Assembly: GCA_038277395.1 (NCBI GenBank) | Contig: CM076190.1 | Location: forward strand, 186,374,001-186,438,000 | DNA: 64,000 nt | Reading direction: 5' to 3' | Origin: Dryocosmus kuriphilus | Taxonomy: Eukaryota; Arthropoda; Insecta; Hymenoptera; Cynipidae | In this document: piece by piece, positions 1 to 11,900 of the stretch | How the letters are laid out: each line of letters opens with the position of its first letter | Numbering within the stretch: the stretch's first letter is position 1 | Translations under genes and position numbers: made by a program | Notes under the pieces: generated by a model | Database searches by the model: none | What the model saw: the letters and a program-made list of their open reading frames with translations, nothing else | What the model was told of the DNA's origin: nothing

Positions 1-430
1 ACACCCACTAATTTGATGCTCCCACTACGTACATGAGATCATATACTGTTCCTGCATATTACGGTTGCGCCTGCCCATGCACATGTGCACAAAAATAATA
101 TTTACTGGACGGGCCATTGATTATGTTTCCAATTCTTGGTATTTTACGCCCATAAAGCCCCGAAGTATGAAACTAATCAGACTTCTACTGTGATAGCAAA
201 ATATAATTAAATTTAAATTTCGCGCCTTCGATTTTAGCGTCACTTAATTCATGATAGTCTGCAACCATTGCAACGCTTTTCACTTTCACTTATGTTTTAG
301 GATTTTGAGGTTAAGTTGAATGAGTCCTGACTGTGTTTTTTTCTCTAGTGTACCGATTAACTTTGTGTTTATCAAATAAAAACTATGATTTATGAGACCT
401 TCGTTTCGGTATTTAGTGGATAAGGAAACG
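1..430. other. No gene seen
   Basis: AT-rich non-coding sequence. I see no reading frame, repeat or RNA gene that I can support here. Confidence 0.5.
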
Positions 431-1700
431 TGCGGGGTGCCAGGGTGCAGTATTAAAGAGTTTCAGTAGTGAAACGGACGGGAGGGATGAAAGAGAGTGA
501 TGAAAGTGAGAGGAAAATTCGAAGTTGCAATGAGTGTAAAGGCGAGATAAGAAAGAAAAAACTGAGTGTAAAAGGTGTGTAGAGAAAAGAAGCATGAGGG
601 AAAGTGAGGTTAGGTTTTCAAACCCTAAGGAAGAGAGGGAGCGGAGAGAAGAGGAAGGGAAGGAAGGGACTTTGAGTCTCTAACGTGGAGTAGCGCAGTT
701 GTTCAGCTGGGCAGCGAAAGAAAGAGAGAGCGGAGAAATGAGCGAGAAAGAAGAAAGCGAAACAAAAAGGAGCGCGCGAACTGGGAGTCCGTCAGGAAAT
801 AACAGGAGCAATTCTGGGGGGAACTGAAGGCACAGTGGGATAGGATGAGGGCCACAGAAAGAGAGAAACGAGTAAAGGAAAGGAGACATTTTGAGGAGAG
901 GTGGGAGAAGATGCAGAAAAACGTAGAGCAACTAAACGAGAAAGTAGAATCTCTGCTGGACGAAAGAAGAGTGAGAAGGGTGAAAGAGGTAGGCTGTCCG
1001 ACGGGGGAGGAGGACAGCACGTGGAGAGACTAACCGCATAAGTTGTCAAAAGAAGAATGGGAGAAAGAAAGAGAAGAGAGGGCTCTGAGAAGTAGGAACT
1101 TGAGAGTGCTGGGATTGAAAAAGGAGGATAATGAGGTGATGAATGTGGTGGGAATCTTGGGCGCACACACGAGAGTAGTAGCGAAGGTAGAAAAATTATG
1201 GAAAATATATGGAGGGATGACGGTGCAATAGGAAAAGTGGGAGAATAAGTGTGAGCTTCTGGGTCACAAGGGAAGATTAAGAGGTACGAGAGAATGGTTG
1301 GAGGAGTTTCTAACAGAAAGGGAAGAGGAAGTGCAAGATTGGCTAAGAAAAGAGAAGAGGAGATTGAAAGGAGCTAGGGTGGGAGTATTTTTAAAACACA
1401 TGAAGGCAAAGATGGGAGATACAATATGGCATTGGGACGAGAAGGAGGGAGAAATGATGGCAACCATGACGGAATAGAAGAACGGGAGGTGTTGAAGGAA
1501 ATGATGATCACAGATAAGAAGAGGCAGAAGTGGTGAGGGGATAAGTGATAAGTGAAAAAAAAGCAGATCAAAAGTTTAGTGGGGGAATAGAATATAGCGA
1601 GGAAGAGATAGAGTCTGTTGAAAGCGAGAGGAAATAGAGGCGGTAAGGGTATGCCAGATTGCAAAGTTAGGGTTAATATCTCCAGCAACGGCGATAGTAT
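430..1700 (+). pseudogene. Decayed LINE ORF1 remnant, + strand
   Basis: Purine-rich + strand that reads as short charged fragments (845-1033, 1043-1231, then about 1230-1480) broken by stops and frameshifts. The fragments are rich in Glu, Lys and Arg and look like coiled coil. Near 1,300-1,460 the fragment WLRKEKRRLKGARVG is followed by TIWHWDEKEGEMM, which parallels the end of ORF1 in the LINE at 57.0-62.6 kb (VNGIVWVWDEKKEKL). I therefore read this as an old relative of that LINE's ORF1, an RNA-binding nucleocapsid-like protein. No endonuclease or reverse transcriptase follows, so the copy is partial. The open frames on the opposite strand are pyrimidine-rich shadows. Confidence 0.6.
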
Positions 1701-2235
1701 GTATTAGGTTAAGTAGAGAAATGAGCAAAAATATTGAGACGGTAAGGAAGTTGCAGTGTTAAAGGTGTGAGTTTGGCATTGTGGAGGAAGAATGCGCTGG
1801 GATATCAAGTGTAAGATATGTACGTTGATAGAGTCGGTAAGAAAAATTGAAGGATGGAAGTTATCTTGTGACACGAAGTGGGCGAAACTTAGCAAATGAG
1901 AAAAAAGTATGTTTCGAGGAGAACAAGATAGAGAGAGAAGTAGAGGATAGAGACAATATATATATATATATCTTATACAAAAATAACGCAAAGGAGACAA
2001 CAGTAATAAAAATCAATTCAAATAATGAATTGAATAATATAGATAATGTAATTATTATTTTTAATCCTGACATTGAATTTAAATTAATCTAACCAATCAA
2101 GCCAATAAGTAAATAAAACCCAAACTTTTTTCATATTTGTAATTAATTAAAATAATCATAATCCCTTAATACACAGAATTAACGCCCGGACTTTTTCCTC
2201 GCAGTTCATAAATCGAGTCCACTTTCCAAAAACGA
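1701..2235. other. AT-rich spacer with short TA microsatellite
   Basis: Low-complexity AT-rich sequence with an (AT)n run at about 1956-1971. No supported gene. Confidence 0.5.
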
Positions 2236-2259
2236 ACGCACGAGCGGATCGTCGGAAAA

Positions 2260-2562
2260 GTGAAAGCGTGGTTTAAAAATAGAATTCTTTTTGCCAAAAG
2301 GGTCGTTGAAGAAAATTTGATGGCGACAGCACTGTCGCGTAAGCCACCTGCGCGAGATGTTCAGGTGATCGTCAGTGAACTCAACACCAAATCGAGCCTT
2401 CCACCGTCAAACGTTCTCAACTTTTGCCCTTGGTGTACAAGAACCCTTTTAAAAGGAACGACGCGTCCCAAAAATGCCAATTTTGACTCAGAAAGGGTTG
2501 CATATGTTTGTGAAGTGAATACTTCTATAGGCACGCCAGGTACACTTTTCATTGAACAGTGA
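2260..2562 (+). CDS. Unrecognised 100-codon frame, possibly a decayed exon
   Basis: This frame is less AT-rich than its surroundings and has an even amino-acid composition, including a Cys-Pro-Trp-Cys motif near residue 57 and a later single Cys. It begins at an ATG and ends with TGA at 2560-2562. I do not recognise it. It lacks the low-complexity look of most chance frames here, so it may be a fragment of a mobile-element or host protein, but there is no homologue elsewhere in the window and no splice signal I can rely on. Confidence 0.2.
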   Translation: MKAWFKNRILFAKRVVEENLMATALSRKPPARDVQVIVSELNTKSSLPPSNVLNFCPWCTRTLLKGTTRPKNANFDSERVAYVCEVNTSIGTPGTLFIEQ

Positions 2563-3600
2563 ACGGGCGAGCGACCAACCGACCGACTGAAAGAAAATGT
2601 CGCCTACCGAACAAAAACATCGCCTGTCATACACACAGCGCACCCCTCTGTCAGGTACATTCCTAAAAGATAAATTTCAATTAGAAATGAATAATAATTC
2701 GCAACAGTCAACCTCTAAATGCGGCACAAACCAATTGTTTCTTTTATTGAACTAAAAAATGAAGATGTCTGTGATTCTAATACAGATAAATAAAGTTGTG
2801 GATATAGTTTGTAAAAAATACCTGTAAATAAATATACGAGTAACGACAAACATGTTTTTATTATTTCACATATTTTTTCAAAACAAACAAAAAAACGAAT
2901 TTCCGAAATTTTACACTTACGCTTTTATGTTCGATGACACTTCAAACATCAAAACAAAACATTTTTTTCTAAATTGTAAATTACCCATACAACTACTGAA
3001 TTGCTGCTATAATGTTCACTCAGTAGTGCCAGCCGGCTTTAGTCATCCGTAGAACGATGTCTGACCGCGTCGTTCTAGGACCACTGATTCGCCACGCCAT
3101 AAGTAGTGCTGCCAAATTATGGTCAGGCGACGGTTTCAGAAAAGTATCTCAGGACAAATCAATTTCCAGCCTAAAATTTTCATTCGATTTGTAAGATTCT
3201 TTTTACTAAAAGTTTAATAAATCCCGCGTCGTTACTACAAAGCATATTCTTGAAAAATGTATTAAAAATTCTGTAAATAATGATGTTTTCTGTTTCCTGT
3301 GGCCAGTAATACCTGCGCCTTCTTCCGAAAAATCAAATGTAAATAAAAATATCTGCTCACTTCGTTTGTACATTCGCATTAAGCGCTATGCGCTCGTATG
3401 TTTTTGGTCTTCGCACTTCGTGCTCGGTTTTCGTTACTTGTGTCTTAAACTTTCAAAGCACGTACTTTTAATGAAAGTATTAAATTTGTATTTTTGTTAA
3501 AAATTAGAAACAAAAGTATTTTACTTCAGGCTCTATCGACCTTAAGGAATACATTATCATCACGGCAATCGCGCTTCGCGCTCGAAACTTAATTATTTTT
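2563..3600. other. AT-rich spacer, no gene
   Basis: Non-coding AT-rich sequence. A short hairpin (TAGAACGA with TCGTTCTA) lies near 3,050-3,080. The motif 'gcgcttcgcgctcg' and variants recur near 3,390-3,425 and 3,570, which suggests old repeat sequence. Confidence 0.4.
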
Positions 3601-3639
3601 TAAATACATTACCGACTAGTAAAGTCTTTTTGTGATTTT

Positions 3640-3800
3640 CTACATTTTCATATCGACAACGACGACAACGACAATAGACAGACAGACACCGTCGTAAAAC
3701 ATGTTCTTTCGGATTCAGTGGGTCACGAGACGTCGGGATTTCATGAAATCCGTGAAAGCCAGTTTTCACATAAGACGAATACCTCCTCATTGAGATGAGA
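3640..3800 (+). repeat. Dispersed repeat family A, copy 1 (3' part only)
   Basis: Contains the family core: a GAC-rich tract running into 'cagacagacaccgtcgtaaa', then 'gatttcatgaaatccg', then 'tcctcattgagatgagaat'. The same order is found at 4.32-4.64, 31.13-31.74 and 36.52-36.84 kb. Only the last ~160 bp of the unit are present here. No target duplication was found. Confidence 0.75.
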
Positions 3801-3829
3801 ATTTAATAATAAAAATCGCATTTGTCAAC

Positions 3830-4645
3830 CAAACTATGTAAAAAATTCAGAAATGCACATTTTTGATATACATACTTTAATCGACTGGTAAGCAGGAGAA
3901 ACGTGACGAGAATCCGTCTGAGTAGCGGGTAGATTTTTTAATAACCTTTACGACATTCTTATCAACTTTATAGCGAATAAACTATGCGCTGGATCAAAAA
4001 ATGGTTTACAGACAATTTGTAGATTTTTATAAGGTGAACATTTCTGCTCCTTAATATTTTCTCGCATCTCGCATAGTTTTGCTGAAAGGTGGATTTGTTT
4101 GTATTTAATAAATTACTTCACGAATAACTCGAAACTTGCACGTCTGTTCAAAAAGATGATGGAGAGCAAGTTTGTAGATCTTTTCGGGATGAGCAACTTT
4201 TTTTATAATCATTTTTTTTCGTATCTTGAATATTTTGGCAAAAAAACAGTTCTTTATTTTTAATAATGTTTTCTCGATTAAAACAAAAATCGTGCATTTT
4301 ATTAAAAAATGGTTAAAACAAAATTTTTAGATTTTTTGGTTTTGTGAAAACAGTTTTTGATAGATAAAGACATAACCACTGGTCAAAAAATTCTGGTCAA
4401 CGAACTTGTCCTTTGCTTCTACGCCTTAAAGAAGATTGCCAAGGCGCAATCCAATCCGATTAGTCCCTCAAAAGTTATCGTGGGAACAGGCGACAACGAC
4501 GACAACACACAGACAGACACCGTCGTAAAACATGTTTTTTTGGATTCAGGGTTTCACGAAACGTCGAGATTTCATGAAATCCGTGAAAGTCAGTTTTCAG
4601 ATAAAACTAGTACCTCCTCATTGAGATGAGAATGTAAAAAGATCG
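3830..4645 (+). repeat. Dispersed repeat family A, copy 2, with a 90-codon frame
   Basis: Longest copy of the family together with that at 31.13-31.74 kb. It has an AT-rich 5' part with a phrase like 'tttcgtatcttgaatatttt' and a GC-richer 3' part ending 'gagatgagaatgtaaaaa'. The frame 4357-4629 encodes 90 residues and aligns end to end with a 91-residue frame at 31450-31725. Shared segments include NELVL, KAQSNPI, QTDTVVK and RFHEIRE. The frame may be genuinely coding, or it may be open by chance in both copies. Class of element unknown. Confidence 0.65.
4357..4629 (+). CDS. Conserved 90-residue frame inside repeat family A (function unknown)
   Basis: Begins at an ATG (residues MIDKD) and ends just before the family's 3' tail. 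It matches the 31450-31725 frame almost without gaps, with roughly half of residues identical by eye. It has no recognisable domain, no signal peptide and no membrane segment. The tract encoding Gly-Asp-Asn-Asp-Asp-Asn-Thr is the GAC-rich tandem core, so this part of the protein would be repeat-derived. I cannot separate selection on protein from simple nucleotide conservation of the repeat. Confidence 0.25.
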   Translation: MIDKDITTGQKILVNELVLCFYALKKIAKAQSNPISPSKVIVGTGDNDDNTQTDTVVKHVFLDSGFHETSRFHEIRESQFSDKTSTSSLR

Positions 4646-4763
4646 TATCCTCATTTCAATAGTATGAAATAAATATATTCTGGAATAAAATATCCAATTA
4701 CTTGAAATATTTACAATTTATTTAAGTAAAGAAATATGAAATTAACCTGCAATTGACCTTTTA

Positions 4764-4850
4764 ATGACAGAAAATATGGAAATTGAATTACATGAGGAAG
4801 ATGATTGCATTTCTGAAAATAAGCCAATATATCATTTTGTTTGGATTATA
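4764..4850 (+). pseudogene. Family B DNA polymerase, candidate upstream fragment (Polinton-type)
   Basis: A short open frame starting at the ATG at 4764 runs into the left end of the TIR element at 4851. Coding-like polymerase sequence resumes directly after the element at about 6258. The protein on the two sides reads sensibly as one gene split by the insertion, but this fragment alone is too short for a firm call. Confidence 0.35.
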
Positions 4851-6255
4851 AAGAACCCCGCAGAATTTATATGGAAATTGGCTTTCAGCTAATTTTTTTG
4901 GAATTAAGGGAAAATGTAGGTCATGTCATGGTGATCAGAAGTCTCAATGGCCACAACTGTGAGAAATGAGATTTTCCTGGTGTAATTGGGGTTCGAAAGT
5001 CACTACGTGTGGCCCCGAAAGGGGCCAATTGTTAGGGTGTATGACATTTTCTCTCTCTAGATACCAGAGTAGATTAGCTCCAGTTAAGCCAAATATATGC
5101 GCAGTAGACCTTGTTGGGTCCTTGGCATGTGCAGTTGGTCATGGTGGCTAGCAGGCATGCGCAGTGGGTCATTATGGGCTGTAGACATGCGCAGTTGGAT
5201 ATGGTGGTCTGTACAGGTGAGCAATAGGTTATTGCAGGTTGAATATATGGGCTATACGTCACAGTAACAATCAAGGTATATTGTGCAGGCCACAATCACA
5301 GCCATAAATGTAGGTATTTATATTATACAGAGGGTTGTGTTTTTAAATTCGCACCTTAATAATTCTTCAGGAAAGCGTGTTATGCTAAAAAGATCGAGAC
5401 AAAAGTTGTAGGATTTGCAGGGAGTCATACTTGGCCTTTATTCTTGAGGGTTGTTTGACGGTCAAATTGAATTTTTTTAACAGAAGCTCACTTTTTAACT
5501 ACGTTCAAATATACCTCTATGTCATTGGGTCAAACTCACATCCCTGGGATGTGAAGGTCATGTAGGGATCATACAGGTCACAAATGGAAAAAATCGTAAA
5601 CAACTATAAAAAAACGTTCAAAAGAAATTCTAATTACATTTAGTAAATTCATGAAGTGCTTGCGATAAATGCTTTTACCATTATCGTCATACAGTCGTTA
5701 TAAATTTTAGATGTAGCGTCCAGGGTCCACGACGAGGACAAAGAAGGTTGGATTTTGAGATCCCACACTGACTAGCCAATGAAGGCAAGACGGATTGCCC
5801 ATTCGGTGCAAACAAGGCGCTGTTTTCCAACCAATTAAGGCAAGGCGGGTTGTCCAGTCGGTCAGTCAACCCGCAATAACGTATTGCGCACATCTACAGA
5901 CTACCATAACCCACTGCGCATGTCTACAGCCCATCATGACCCACTGCGCATGCCTTCGAGTCGCCATGATCAACTGCACATGCTGAAGACCCACCAAGGT
6001 CTACTGCGCATATATTTGGCTTAACTAGAGCTAATCTCCTCAGGTATCTAGAGAGAACAATATCATACACTCTAACAATTGGCCCTTTTCGGGGCCACAC
6101 ATAGTGAACTTTGAACCTCAACTAAATCACGATAACCTCATTCCTCACAGTTGTGGCCATTGAGACTATTGATCACCATGACATGGCCTACATTTTCCCT
6201 CAATTCCAAAAAAATAGCCAAAAGCCAATTCCCATATAAATTCTGCGGGGTTCTT
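4851..6255. mobile_element. Long-TIR DNA element 1, TA target duplication
   Basis: The left end 'aagaaccccgcagaattt' at 4851 is the reverse complement of the right end at about 6238-6255. The inverted arms extend roughly 400 bp on each side (about 4851-5280 and 5850-6255). TA flanks both ends (4849-4850 and 6256-6257), which fits a Tc1/mariner-type or similar insertion. Each arm holds several spaced copies of 'catgcgcagt'. The centre (about 5280-5850) has no supported coding sequence, so the element is non-autonomous. It interrupts a Polinton-type DNA polymerase gene. Confidence 0.85.
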
Positions 6256-6257
6256 TA

Positions 6258-8348
6258 TTCCGATTAGTAAAATCGCAAATTGCGAAAGGTCATCATCGGA
6301 CTTTGTTCTGTAATGTATGTTTGTACCATTTTAAATTTGAAGAATCTTTTAATAATCAAAGAGTAGAATGTGAAAACCTGAATGACAGCAGAGTAATGCT
6401 ACCAGAAGGGAAGGCTGAAATTAAAAAATTAAAAAGTCACAGATTTATATCTGTTCATTTTTGTGTTTACAGTGATATAGAATGTTTATTAAAAACAAAT
6501 TCAGATGTAAGCACAACCAGTTACTAAAAGCATGTCCTGACAAGCGTAGCGTTTTATGTACAGTGTAATTTTAATAAATTACTTTCTGAGTTCATGAGTG
6601 AATCAAAACACTTATTTAAGAAAGTATAAGATTTCTATCTAAAAAGTATTACTCCAGTGGGGATATTGACTTCAAAACAAAAGAAAGAATTCAAACAGCA
6701 AGAAAATGGCATATTTGTGAAAGTCCTTCTAAAAATGATGATATTAAACACCGAAATCATAATAATTTTACGGGAAAATGTCGCGGTGAAAAACATCAAA
6801 TTTGCAATATTAATTACAAAGACTTACATATAATTCCTGTAGTTTTTCATAATTCTGTCAGTTTATGAGCACACTTTTTGATAAAAGATTTAGCTATAAG
6901 GTTTGAAGCCGAAATTCAATTCTTATCCATCAATGAAGAAAAATATTTACAAAGCAGTTAAAAGTGCAAAAGTTAAACGCAGATTTATTGAATCTCTTTG
7001 GTGTATGCTAATATATAGTATATGTCAATTACCAGGAAAAGAGGCTTTTTATTCTCAATTAAATGAATCAAATATTTCGGAAGTATATTATCAGCATGCC
7101 TGTAAAGTTTGGGAAACATTTAACTTGAAAACTATGGGGGAATACTTTCATCTACATTTGAGAACTGATGTCTTACTTCTAGCATATACTTTCCAAAATT
7201 GTAGAAAAACTTGTTTTTTCACTGACAACTTAGATCCATTACACTATTACACAGCATCAGAAATTTCTTTTAGTGCGATGTGAAAATTTACTGGAATTGA
7301 GCTTGATTTGTTAACAGATGCTGAAATATATGTATCTATTGAAAGAGGCATCCGAGGTGGGGGTTATCAATGTTCAAACAGATATGCTAAGGCAAATAAT
7401 AGATTTATGGGATAAGTTTTGAATCCAAATGAACCAGAGTCTTACGTTATGTAGGTACTTTGAAATTAATAGCCAATACGGTGCATCTATGCGCGAATAT
7501 TTACCATATAAAGATTTTGAGTGGTTTGAAAATTCTGACAACGAACCAAATTTTTTCAATATTCCTAAAGATTCACCGGAAGATGATATTCTTGAATTAG
7601 ATTAACGAATCCCGAGAAACTTCATGATTTTTGTGAAGTCCTGCCTCTTTGCCCGGAGTATTTCGCACCTCCCATCCCAAAATGCACAATTCCGTAGTTA
7701 GTACCAAATTAAAGGAAAAGTGTTTAGTCCATTATAAAAATATGAAAAAGTATTTGTTCTTGGGAATGTAGCTGAACGAAATTCATGGGGTATTAAAATC
7801 TAAACAGAAGTAATGATTAAACGAATACATTGAATTGAATGCAGAACATAAGAAGAATCAATTAATGAATTTGAGAAAAACTTTTATAAGTTAATGCATA
7901 ATGCAGTTTTTGGTAAAACTATGGAAAACTTTAGAAAGCATAAGGATGTAAGGCTTCTAAAAAAATGGAAGGGGAGGTACCGCGCAAAAATCTAACTGTA
8001 GGGCCAAATTTTCATAGTTACAACATATTCGATGAAGAGATGATTATCATTTAAATTAATAAAACAAAAATTAATTTCAATAAAACCTTTTATACTGATT
8101 TTACGGTTCTTGATATATAAAAGGTAATAGTTTATAATTTCCGCCGTAAATATATTCAGAGCACGTTTGGTAATAATGCAAAGTTACTGTATACAAACAC
8201 AGAAGTTTTAATTTATCAACTCACAGTTTCCAATGCTTACGATTATATTAAAAGAGATTCACAAAAATTTGTTACATCTGACTATTCGCCAAATAACGTT
8301 TACGTAATGTCTCTTCTAAAGAGTAAAGTATTCGGTATGATGAAGGAT
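6258..8348 (+). pseudogene. Protein-primed family B DNA polymerase, central part, broken (Polinton/Maverick type)
   Basis: Degenerate polymerase coding sequence spread over all three + frames by frameshifts and stops. Open pieces include 6303-6527, then a conserved Cys/His-containing stretch at about 6,740-6,850 in another frame, 6903-7283 (126 residues), and further pieces through about 7,290-7,600 and 7,830-8,340. The order of conserved blocks matches the family B polymerases of Polinton/Maverick elements and related insect endogenous viruses. The enzyme would copy the element's DNA from a protein primer. The gene stops being readable at 8348, where a TIR element begins, and its C-terminal part reappears at 14560. 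Many inactivating lesions show it is long dead. An adintovirus-like origin is an alternative to a classical Polinton. Confidence 0.85.
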
Positions 8349-8910
8349 CCCAGGTAGAAATCGACCACCGGCCCAATACTGGCACAGTACAGCCTGCCGT
8401 ACTGCCAGTACTGGCTGGCGGTACTGGGCCAGTACCAAGCCAGCACTACCTTGTAATGCTTGGCAGCACTGGCGTGCCAGCACTGGCACAGTACTGACTG
8501 CCAGTAATGGGGCAGTACTGCCAAAGCACTGGTAAGCTGAAATGCCGACCCCGGCGAGTTTGTCTTATTATTAATCAGGTCTGCATCCGGAAAACTTGTG
8601 AGGACCTCGCTGGTTTTGTAACGCTTAAAACGATGTGTACACTAAGAAGCAATTTAGTGCGGCCCTAATCAGGTTATTTTTTGACACCCTAATAATAATG
8701 CAGATCCTTTGTAGGGCCTCATCAGTTCCCTATCAGTTATATTTTCTTAATTTTAATGTAAAATTGGAAGATAGAGGTAAAAACAAAAATTAATTTTGAT
8801 TTTATATAATATCCTGTAGCTTAAAAGGTTGAACGAATGTCGAAAAAGTGGATTAACCAAGAAAAGCAGTGGAGAGAATTTTTTATCTTTTTTTCATTTA
8901 TTTAGCCGTT

Positions 8911-11900
8911 TCAAGCCATGAGACATGCATTTATTTGAGGTCCTGAAATGATCGATTCTGTATTAAGTGGGAGAAAGTGATTAAGTTGTCGTAGGCTTTT
9001 TATGAGTCTAACTCTTTGATCGTCGTACAAAGCGCATTGCCAAAGTACGTGATTAATATCCTCCTCCGCTAAGTTAAATTTGCACACATCGGGCAAGATA
9101 CAATTTTTACTCTAGCTAGCGAGGTGCTAAGTTGTAATGATTTGATCTTATTCTCGAAATTGTCGTAATGAATTTACGGGCTAACTTTTTGCCTGCAAAC
9201 CAAGGAGACTTTTTGTTACGGAAATAGAACTCAAAATAGATTTTACCCGCGAGTTTTCTCTGATTTATAAGAATCTCGATGGTTTGCTGTTTACATTCAG
9301 ATTTGAAATTTTCGTGTAGATCAGTAAACGGACATAGCTGGAAATCAATCAATTCAAATTTCGTAGCGCTTTTCGCTAACTGATCAGCTGATTCGTTACC
9401 GCGTAAACTCTTATCAGCAGGCATCCAGTAAATTTTTAAGGAGGTGTTATGAACATTGTTTTTACAGAAAGCGGAGTATTTTTCTTTAATTTGGAGGATG
9501 AAAGGGTTTACTCTGATGTCAATTTTAACGTTCTTAAGAGAGGTTATAGCGCTAAGCGAGTCTGAAAAAATACATATGTTTCGATTTTGATGATTGAGCG
9601 CCAGGGAAAGCGCTTCATTCAAGGCGATGCATTCGGCAGTATAGACTGAAGCAGACGGATCAACTTTCTTAGTAATAGCTACGCCAATTTGAGGGGCTAT
9701 GCAAGAATAACCTACCCCTGAGGGAGTCTTTCTACCATCTGTAAATACTGCTAATGAGTCGCCTTTAAGAATAAGCTCGTTTAGAACTTTATTTGGGTTG
9801 TCTGTATTTTCAAGAGATTTACCAAAAGATATATCTACTGGAATGGTAGCAAGTAAAGTCCCGTAGTCGTGGCAGTAGATATTGTAATTAGGATACTTAA
9901 TCACTTTCTCAGTCAAGGCATAACAATCAGCCAGCCTGGTAGGAAGAATTTTTTTGGGTTGAACGTTTCGCCTCCTGCTTATGTTGGTAAAAACTTTTGA
10001 CGCAGTTTAACGTTTGTAAATTGGAGTTAGAAAAAATGTTAGGCAAATAATTTTTACATAAATAAACAGCTCGGGTTTTTAGGAAAGGTAGCTTCGATTC
10101 GGCCAACAAAATATTTTTTGGGGTGCTCACCCGAAGACCAAGCGCAGATCTAATAGAATTGTACTGAATTTTTTCTATCTTGTCAATTTGAGCTTTACGT
10201 GAGGGGAAATAGATGAAACTTGCATAATCTGTTATCGAACGAACAAAGCTTTTATACAACGTAATCAAGGTCATCGGGTCTGCTCCCCACCAAGTGCCAC
10301 AAAGAAATTTTATAATATTGAGGGATCTGAAACATCTTTTATGGATCTCCGAAACATGGCGGTAGAAAACTAATTTGTAGTCAAATATAACTCCAAGGAA
10401 CCGAGTGAATTCGCTAGATTTGATTACATGATTATTGACACGGATTTCTACACTTCCAGGAGCTATATTTTTATTGTTAAAGTGTATCAAAACTGTTTTT
10501 TGTGGCTCTAGTTCAAGTTCCAACTGGCTGAGGTTGATTTGAATTCTTACAATTGCGTTCTGAAGAATGTTTTTGGCTCTTTTGAGAGAGAATTGAACTT
10601 ACTGAATAAGGCAATATCATCAGCAAACTGAGAAACAATAATTTGCTTTTGCAGGTTTTTGACGATATCGGCAACGTATAAAACATAAAGGAGTGGCCTA
10701 AGTACCCCACCTTGAGGCACTACTTTATACAATAATTGTGGTTGATCGCCCATGGATTCGGTATAAGCTTGTCTTTCAAAAGTTATGAATTTAATAAACC
10801 AAAGGAGACGTTCCGGGCATCCCATTACGGCAAGGAAATTAAGTAACTTCTCGATTTGAACATTAGGAAAAGCTCTACGAACGTCAATAAAGGCGGCGAG
10901 GACTTGCTTTTTCTCTATAGAGGCTTCTTCAACCTTGAGAGGCAAGTTAGCTAAGTTGTCAGCGCAAGAGTGACCCTTCCGAAAGCCATGCTGACTATGG
11001 GGAATCAAATCGTTTGTCTCTGCCCACCATTGCATTCTATTCTTAATCAGAGTCTTAAAGAGTTTATAAGTACAAGAAGTCAGAGATATTGGGCGGAATT
11101 TGTTGCCGTTACCTTTAGGAATAAAGTGCACATAAGATTTTTTCCACTCAGTTGGAAAACAATTTTTTTCGTACATTTGGTTTAGAATATCAAGAGGAAG
11201 TAATTTAAATTTGATTGGAAGTTCTTTTAGGATTTCAAAATCAGTCCCATCCATGACAGGAGAAGATTTCACATTTTTCGAATCGAGAGCAACGTTAAAC
11301 TCTACGAAGGAGAAGTGTTTTTCTAAGAATTCATTATTTTAACAACTAGGGATATTTGGAGGACTAATCTTCTCTGAAACAAGTTCTGTACTTATAGAAG
11401 GTTGCAAGTTATGAGAAGTATGAGAGGGGTAAATTTTCACCCATTTATTTTTAAAGATTTTACATTTATTCCATACATAAGATGGATTGGTCTGAAAATT
11501 TATTGATTCGGAAAATTCTCGGAAGCATTGTTTTTTCTTAGATTTGAACGTTTTTTTGGCAAGGCCAGCGTACTTTTTGTACAATATTAAATCCTTAAGT
11601 TTATTACCGTACCTCCATTTTTTCCAAGCCGCACGTCTCAGTCGTTTTAATTTATCACATTCCGCGTCCCACCATGGGACTGGGTTATTATGTTTGAAAC
11701 TTTTGAAAGAAGTGTTTTTTCTAGGTGTCGAAGATTTGACCGCATCGGTTACAATGCGCATAAAAAAATCGTACTTTCCCGCCGGGTTCAGAGATTCATA
11801 ATCGTTGTCCAGAAAATTCATGTAATGATCCTCGAGTTCTTTTTTAAAAGTTGTCCAGCTAGTCCGAACAGATTTTATTTTGAAGGATTTCTTTGTGTAC

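Noticed and set aside
792..1166. Pyrimidine-rich - strand frames over 0.4-1.7 kb
   Set aside because: Shadows of the decayed + strand ORF1; low-complexity Ser/Pro/Phe composition.
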